The notes beneath the pieces are model-generated. The model worked only from the letters and a program-made list of their open reading frames with translations. It made no database searches and was not told the DNA's origin. From Jaapia argillacea MUCL 33604 (Eukaryota; Basidiomycota; Agaricomycetes; Jaapiales; Jaapiaceae), in NCBI GenBank assembly GCA_000697665.1, contig KL197755.1, positions 58,731-122,730 of the forward strand: a stretch of 64,000 nt of DNA. Reading direction: 5' to 3'. Of this stretch, positions 59,509 through 64,000 are shown piece after piece. Every line of letters begins with the position of its first letter. The stretch's first letter is position 1. The translations under genes and the position numbers were made by a program.

Positions 59509-60715
59509 AGAGCTTTCAGGAAGGAGGTGAGAATTCTTGCTGAGATAAGTAGAAGTGGTGAGTGGGTTCCTTTGGGAGGGGAGATAATGGGTTAGAAACA
59601 AAAATGTGGGCTACTGGTGAGTGATGGTGAAATCAGAAATCAAGAAAGGGTGGGTGCATAAAGGATGGGATAACCTTCTCATTCTCAGACTCTCTTTCAA
59701 TCTCTCTATTTCGCTTTTCCTGACTTTCTTTTCTCTTGCCTCCTGAGTTTATACATCTCCTTCCACCATCCCTCCCTATTTCATTAAATTCTTCTTCCTT
59801 CCACCTGTTCTACCATTCCCTCTTGCTCTCAGCTGCCTCTTCCTCCCCTTTTCTCATCCCATGATTTCCTATCCTATCCCTCTCTCCCCTTATTTCCTTT
59901 CCCCTCAAATTTCCATTCCATTCCTCCTTCTATCCCATCCTTCACTCCTCCCTCTCAACCCCTTCTCCCTCTTCCTTCAGCTACTTGCCCTTGAATCCCC
60001 TACCTCTTACATCTCCCCCCACTTCTATTCCTCTTCTCCCTCCCTCCTCCTAAGCCTCCCTCCCTCCTTCTAAGCCTCCCTCCCTCCTTCTAAGCCTCCC
60101 TCCCTCCTTCTAAGCCTCCCTCCCTCCTTCTAAGCCTCCCTCTCTCCCTCTCTCCTCCTCTCCCCTCTGCCACCCTCCTGCTCCTTTCCCCCCCTCCCCC
60201 TCCCTCCTGCTCCCCCATCCTTTCCCCTACCAACCAATCAACCCTTTCCCCAACCAATCAATCAACCCTCCCCCCTCTCAATACCCTCCCCCCTCCCAAC
60301 CCCCCATCCACCCTATCCTCATCTCTATCCTCACCTCTACCTCTCAGCCCTCTCCCTTCAGTGCTCACCCTCCCCCCAGTCTACATTGACCCCATAGATA
60401 TATATATATGTATTCAGTTTCCCTTCTATGAACAATCAGAATTATTTTATGATTTTTTGCGATTTTTTTGATTTAAAACATGAGGTGGTGACCATAGTGT
60501 CCTGTTGTCGTCCATGACGTTGAGTGTGCTGATTGTGCATGGCAACAGTGCATATTTACTCTTGTTTATGTGTGGCTAGTTCTGCCTCTCCACTGATTGT
60601 CTGGATGGCATCCAAATTTTGACTATTTCTCGCTTCTCTGTCATGTTTGACATCTGTCATATCTAGCTGAATGAGACCAATTGAATGATACCTCAAGAAT
60701 AACCCACTGGGAGAG
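59509..60715 (-). mobile_element. Foldback-like element X1, right arm
   Basis: Continuation of X1 after the chromovirus. It starts with a middle part, also found at about 61820-61930 in X2 in inverse orientation (GGATGGGATAACCTTCTCAT). A long pyrimidine-rich tract follows (59750-60370), then the inverted copy of the conserved arm (about 60395-60690). It ends at about 60715 with AATAACCCACTGGGAGAG, the inverse of CCGGTGGGTTATTC in the left arm. Without the chromovirus X1 would be about 1.97 kb. Confidence 0.7.
60041..60140. repeat. 20-bp tandem repeat, five units
   Basis: Five nearly identical units of TCCCTCCTTCTAAGCCTCCC within the pyrimidine-rich arm of X1. Confidence 0.9.
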
Positions 60716-62712
60716 CAGTCTAGGTTTGATTGGTCTTATTTGACTAGATATGACAGGTGTCAAACATGACAGAGAACCAAGAAATAGTCAAAATTTGGAT
60801 GCCATCTAGCAATCGGTGAGCAGGCAGAAACAGCCACATGTAAATAAGAGTAAATACATGCCATTGCCATGTGGAATCAGTGTGCTTGACATTATGGATG
60901 ACGATGGGACACTATGGTCACCACCTCATGTTTTAAATTGCAAAAAATCGCGAAAATTCATAAAATAATTCTGATTGTTTAGAGAAGGGAAAGTGAATAC
61001 ATATGTTTATTTATGGGGTCAGTGTGGTGGGAGTTCATGAGAGGTGGAGGTGAGGATGGGGGTAAGGATAGGGTAGATGGAGGGTGTATTGGGAGGGGGG
61101 AGGATTGGTTGGTTGGTTGGTTGGGGGAAGGAGGGAAAAGGATGGAGGATCAGGAGGGAGAGGGAGGGAGAAGAAGGGAGGGGAAAGGTGGGAGGGAGAA
61201 GGAGGGAGGGAGAAGGAGGGAGGGAGAAGGAGGGAGGGAGAAGGAGGAAGGGAGAAGGAGGGAGGGAGAAGGAGGAAGGGAGAAGGAGGGAGGGAGAAGG
61301 AGGGAGGGAGAAGAAGGGAGGGAGAAGGAGGGAGGGAGAAGGAGGGAGAGGTAGGAGGGGTGTAAGGGAAGATGGGGGATTAATTAGGTATTGGAGGGGT
61401 TTTAAGTGGGAGGGGGGAGAGGAAGGAGAGAGAAGGAGAGGTATAAAAGGAAGGAGGAAGCAGAGGAATAGCAGTGGGATGAGATGTAAGAGGTGGATGA
61501 TTCAAGGGCAGGTAGCCAAAGAAAGAGGGAGAAGGGGTTGAGAGGGAGGAGAGAAGGGTGAGATGGAAGGAGAAATGGAATGGAATGGAAATTTGAGGGG
61601 AAAGGAAATAGGGGGGAGGGGAATGGGATGGGAAATCATGGGATGTAAAAAGAGGAGGGAGAAGCAGCTGAGAACAAGAGGGAAGAGTAGATTAGGTGGA
61701 AGGAAGAAGAATTTAATGAAATGGGGAGGGATGGTGGAAGGAGATGTAAAATCTAAGGAGGCATAAAAAAAGAAAGGAAAAGCAAAATGGAGAGATTGGG
61801 AGAGAGCCTGAGAGCCTGAGAATGAGAAGGTTATCCCATCCTTTATGCACCAATCCTTTCTTGATTTCTGACTTCACCATCACTCACCAGTAGCCCACTT
61901 TTTTGTTTCCAACCCATTATCTCCCCTCCACAAGCAACTCACTCACCACTTCTACTTATCTCAGCCAGAATTCTCACCTCATTTCTGAAAGCTCCCTTAT
62001 TACATCTCCTCATTAATCTCTTACCTTATTCTCTCCTCCATCCATCCATTCCACCCTTCTCTCCTCCCTCTCAACCCACCTCTTACATCCCATCCCACTT
62101 CTATTCCTCTTCTCCCTCCCTCCTTCTAAGCCTCTCCCCCTCCCTCCCTCCTCTCCCCCCTCCCACTTAACACCCCTCCAACACCTACTTAATCCCCTAT
62201 CTCCCCTCCCACCCCTCCCTCCTTCTCCCTCCCTCCTTTCCCCTCCCTTCTTCTCCCTCCCTCCCTCTCCTTCCCCTAACCAACCAACCAACCCTCCCCC
62301 CTCCTGATATACCCTCTGTCCACCCTACTCTCACCCCTCTCCCTTCAGTGCTCATCCTCCCACCACACTGAGCCAATAGATACACATATGTGTTCACTTT
62401 CTTCTCTGAACAATCAGAATTATTTTATGAATTTTTGCGATTTTTGCGATTCAAACATGAGGTGCTGACCATAGTGTCCTGTTGTTGTCCACAACATTGA
62501 GTGCACTGATTTCACATGGTGATAGTGCATATTTACTCTTATTTACATGTGGCTGTTTCTGCCTGCTCACTGATTGCCAGATGGCATCCAAATTTTGACT
62601 ATTTCTTGGTTCTCTGTCATGTTTGACACCTGTCATATCTAGCTGAATGAGACCAATTGAATGATACCTCCCAGGAGAGAATTCTCTGGAGAACTCCTCC
62701 AGAGAATTTCCC
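60709..62712. mobile_element. Foldback-like element X2, complete copy
   Basis: Second, uninterrupted copy of X, about 2.0 kb, directly next to X1. Its left arm (60715-61010) and right arm (62390-62700, inverted) are the same conserved arm of about 300 bases. Between them lie a purine-rich tract on the left (61100-61700), a short centre (about 61790-61980) and a pyrimidine-rich tract on the right (62000-62350). The halves thus nearly mirror each other. No transposase or other gene is seen; open frames in the tracts encode only Gly/Arg/Glu low-complexity sequence. Confidence 0.75.
61140..61350. repeat. Purine-rich short tandem repeat
   Basis: About 200 bases of GGAGGGAGGGAGAA-type units (roughly 14-16 bases), repeated some dozen times in the left tract of X2. 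Confidence 0.85.
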
Positions 62713-63422
62713 ACACCATAGGTGCTTGGCATCTCCCTCCAGATCTCTGCCCTTCCCATAAATGGCAAACTGCTTTCTCACCATTGTCACATCTTGACGT
62801 CCTTGTCATTGGCTTCTTGCTGTACTCACTTGGTTATCTTCATTGTTGTCACACTCATTGTTCTTTGCCTTTGCCCCTCGCCCTTGCTGCCATGGTTTTC
62901 ATCACCCCTGCCTCTGCCTCTTGTTGTTGCTGCCATCATGGCTGTCCTTGTTGTAACAACTCTTATGGCTGGTATGCCCACCCACCACACACTGGACCAC
63001 GAGCAGCAGTAGCAACCAAATGGTGCACTCAGGCACTCTACCAAGCACATGAGTGTGTTTGGTCCAGTTGCAGGAATTGGCAGTACTGGGTCATATTGGA
63101 TTATTGGTGTGTCTGATGATGGAGCCACCCCAGTTGTAGGTGTATCCACTCAATTGGATCTGTTCCCATCCTTGCCTCTTCTCCCCTTCCCACCTTTCTT
63201 ACCTGTAGCCCCTCCCTCCGTCTTTTTCTCCCTATCTCACTCTTCCTGTAACCTTTCCAGTTCTCTAATGTTTTCCAACTCTTCCTCCCATCCACCACCA
63301 CCACCACATCCTCGTCCTCCTCCCCCAAGCTCACTCTCCTACCCACATCTCATCATCACCCCTCTCATCACACATATACATGTACTTTGAGTGAATGGAA
63401 AATTTGCCACCACCCCCATGTA
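62713..63422. other. Unassigned stretch between X2 and the truncated LTR
   Basis: No gene recognised. Open frames of about 110-150 codons exist on both strands but are Cys/His/Pro-rich low complexity. The sequence is CpG-poor and probably mobile-element-derived. Confidence 0.4.
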
Positions 63423-63716
63423 TGTTGTGAACACGCTCAGACTTGTATATTTTCCATTATCTCATACGTGTTTTATTTCTTTTACTGGACTTGTTGTGAA
63501 CACATCAGACTTGTACATTTACTGTTGTTTTCATTTCTTTATTGGACTTCATTCGCTTTAGTATCATTTCCCTTGTCTATGATACTTAACACCACTTCAT
63601 CTTATCTTATCTCAGACATTATCTTATCTTGGACCTTGTACTATTATTAGCAACCCACGACTCACTTTGTACAGCCTTGTACAACCTCGCCATTGTTCTT
63701 TGTCTCATTGTTCTGA
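63423..63716 (+). repeat. Truncated LTR related to the chromovirus LTR
   Basis: It starts TGTTGTGAACACGCTCAGAC and continues to the position equal to about 215 bases into the 491-base LTR, then diverges after CATTGTTCTG. The first 70 bases or so are present twice (63423 and 63492). No matching second LTR is in the window. Confidence 0.8.
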
Positions 63717-64000
63717 CATCAGGAAAAAGGGTTTGGAACTCAGAGTGCCTAGATGCATGTATCTAGATGTAATAGAACTTAAAGTGATTATACCAAGGGT
63801 CCCCCTTAAAAAATACTATAATAGTGCCGCCATCTGAGAAGAAGATTCTATAGCTTCCATGGAATTTTAGAAGAGTTCTATAGTAAAGATATTTCTGGCT
63901 GACGTTCTATAGCAGTAGATAGCAATATTTTTTCTTATAGCCAGCATAGATAGGTATAGAAACTTCACAAATGTATTTGAATCAGATCTATCTAGCTATT
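63717..64000. other. AT-rich tail with repeated TTCTATAG motifs
   Basis: No gene seen. TTCTATAG or close variants occur at about 63847, 63877 and 63911, and TATAG/CTATT-type words recur. It could be the end of another small element that continues past the window. Confidence 0.4.

Noticed and set aside
61013-61766. Gly/Arg/Glu-rich open frames
   Set aside because: Translation of purine-rich microsatellite in element X2; no start context, introns or domain.

Overview
The window comes from a filamentous basidiomycete, most likely an Agaricomycete. Protein-coding genes are cut by many 45-65 bp GT-AG introns. The gene families are typical of mushrooms: F-box/LRR proteins, a DUF6533-type seven-helix protein, SLIP-GC-like GTPases, MYND proteins and fungal TET/JBP dioxygenases. 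There is one 939-bp assembly gap (31742-32680).

Left part (1-21.2 kb): decayed duplicates. A unit of about 6 kb, a SLIP-GC-like GTPase gene convergent with an F-box/LRR gene, occurs twice in direct orientation (about 150-6020 and 9500-15670). It brackets a different F-box gene (6338-9203, minus). Then come an intact THEM6-like thioesterase gene (17487-19003) and an ankyrin-MYND gene (19323-20674). Both GTPase copies, both F-box copies of the repeated unit and the MYND copy carry inactivating lesions.

Middle (21.6-27.5 kb): three intact single-copy genes. They are an MKK1/2-type MAP kinase kinase, a type II membrane O-fucosyltransferase-like protein and an OXR1-type TLDc protein. Decayed inverted copies of the left-flank genes follow at 28-35.7 kb: a truncated thioesterase, the second F-box gene holding the gap, and the second MYND gene. 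Their order differs from the left side. F-box remnants and a DUF6533-type membrane protein gene reach to 39.2 kb.

Right part (39.6-64 kb): nested mobile elements. A roughly 2-kb foldback-like element (X1) was entered by a Ty3/gypsy chromovirus (40365-59503; 491-bp LTRs, 5-bp target duplication GTATG). The chromovirus was in turn split between protease and reverse transcriptase by a 10.2-kb insertion (43748-53968). That insertion has imperfect terminal inverted repeats, a 9-bp target duplication, dense GGGCCCA motifs, several satellite arrays and a decayed TET/JBP 5-methylcytosine dioxygenase-like gene. A second X copy (60709-62712) and a truncated LTR follow.

The strongest signal is CpG decay of the mobile block. 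Nearly all in-frame stops in the retrotransposon are TGA, mostly where arginine (CGA) is expected. Of 23 LTR-LTR differences that I count by eye, 20 fit CG to TG or CA. The outer left arm of X1, next to the genes, keeps CpGs that its other copies have lost. This fits cytosine methylation confined to the mobile block, which itself contains a broken gene of the family that oxidises 5-methylcytosine.
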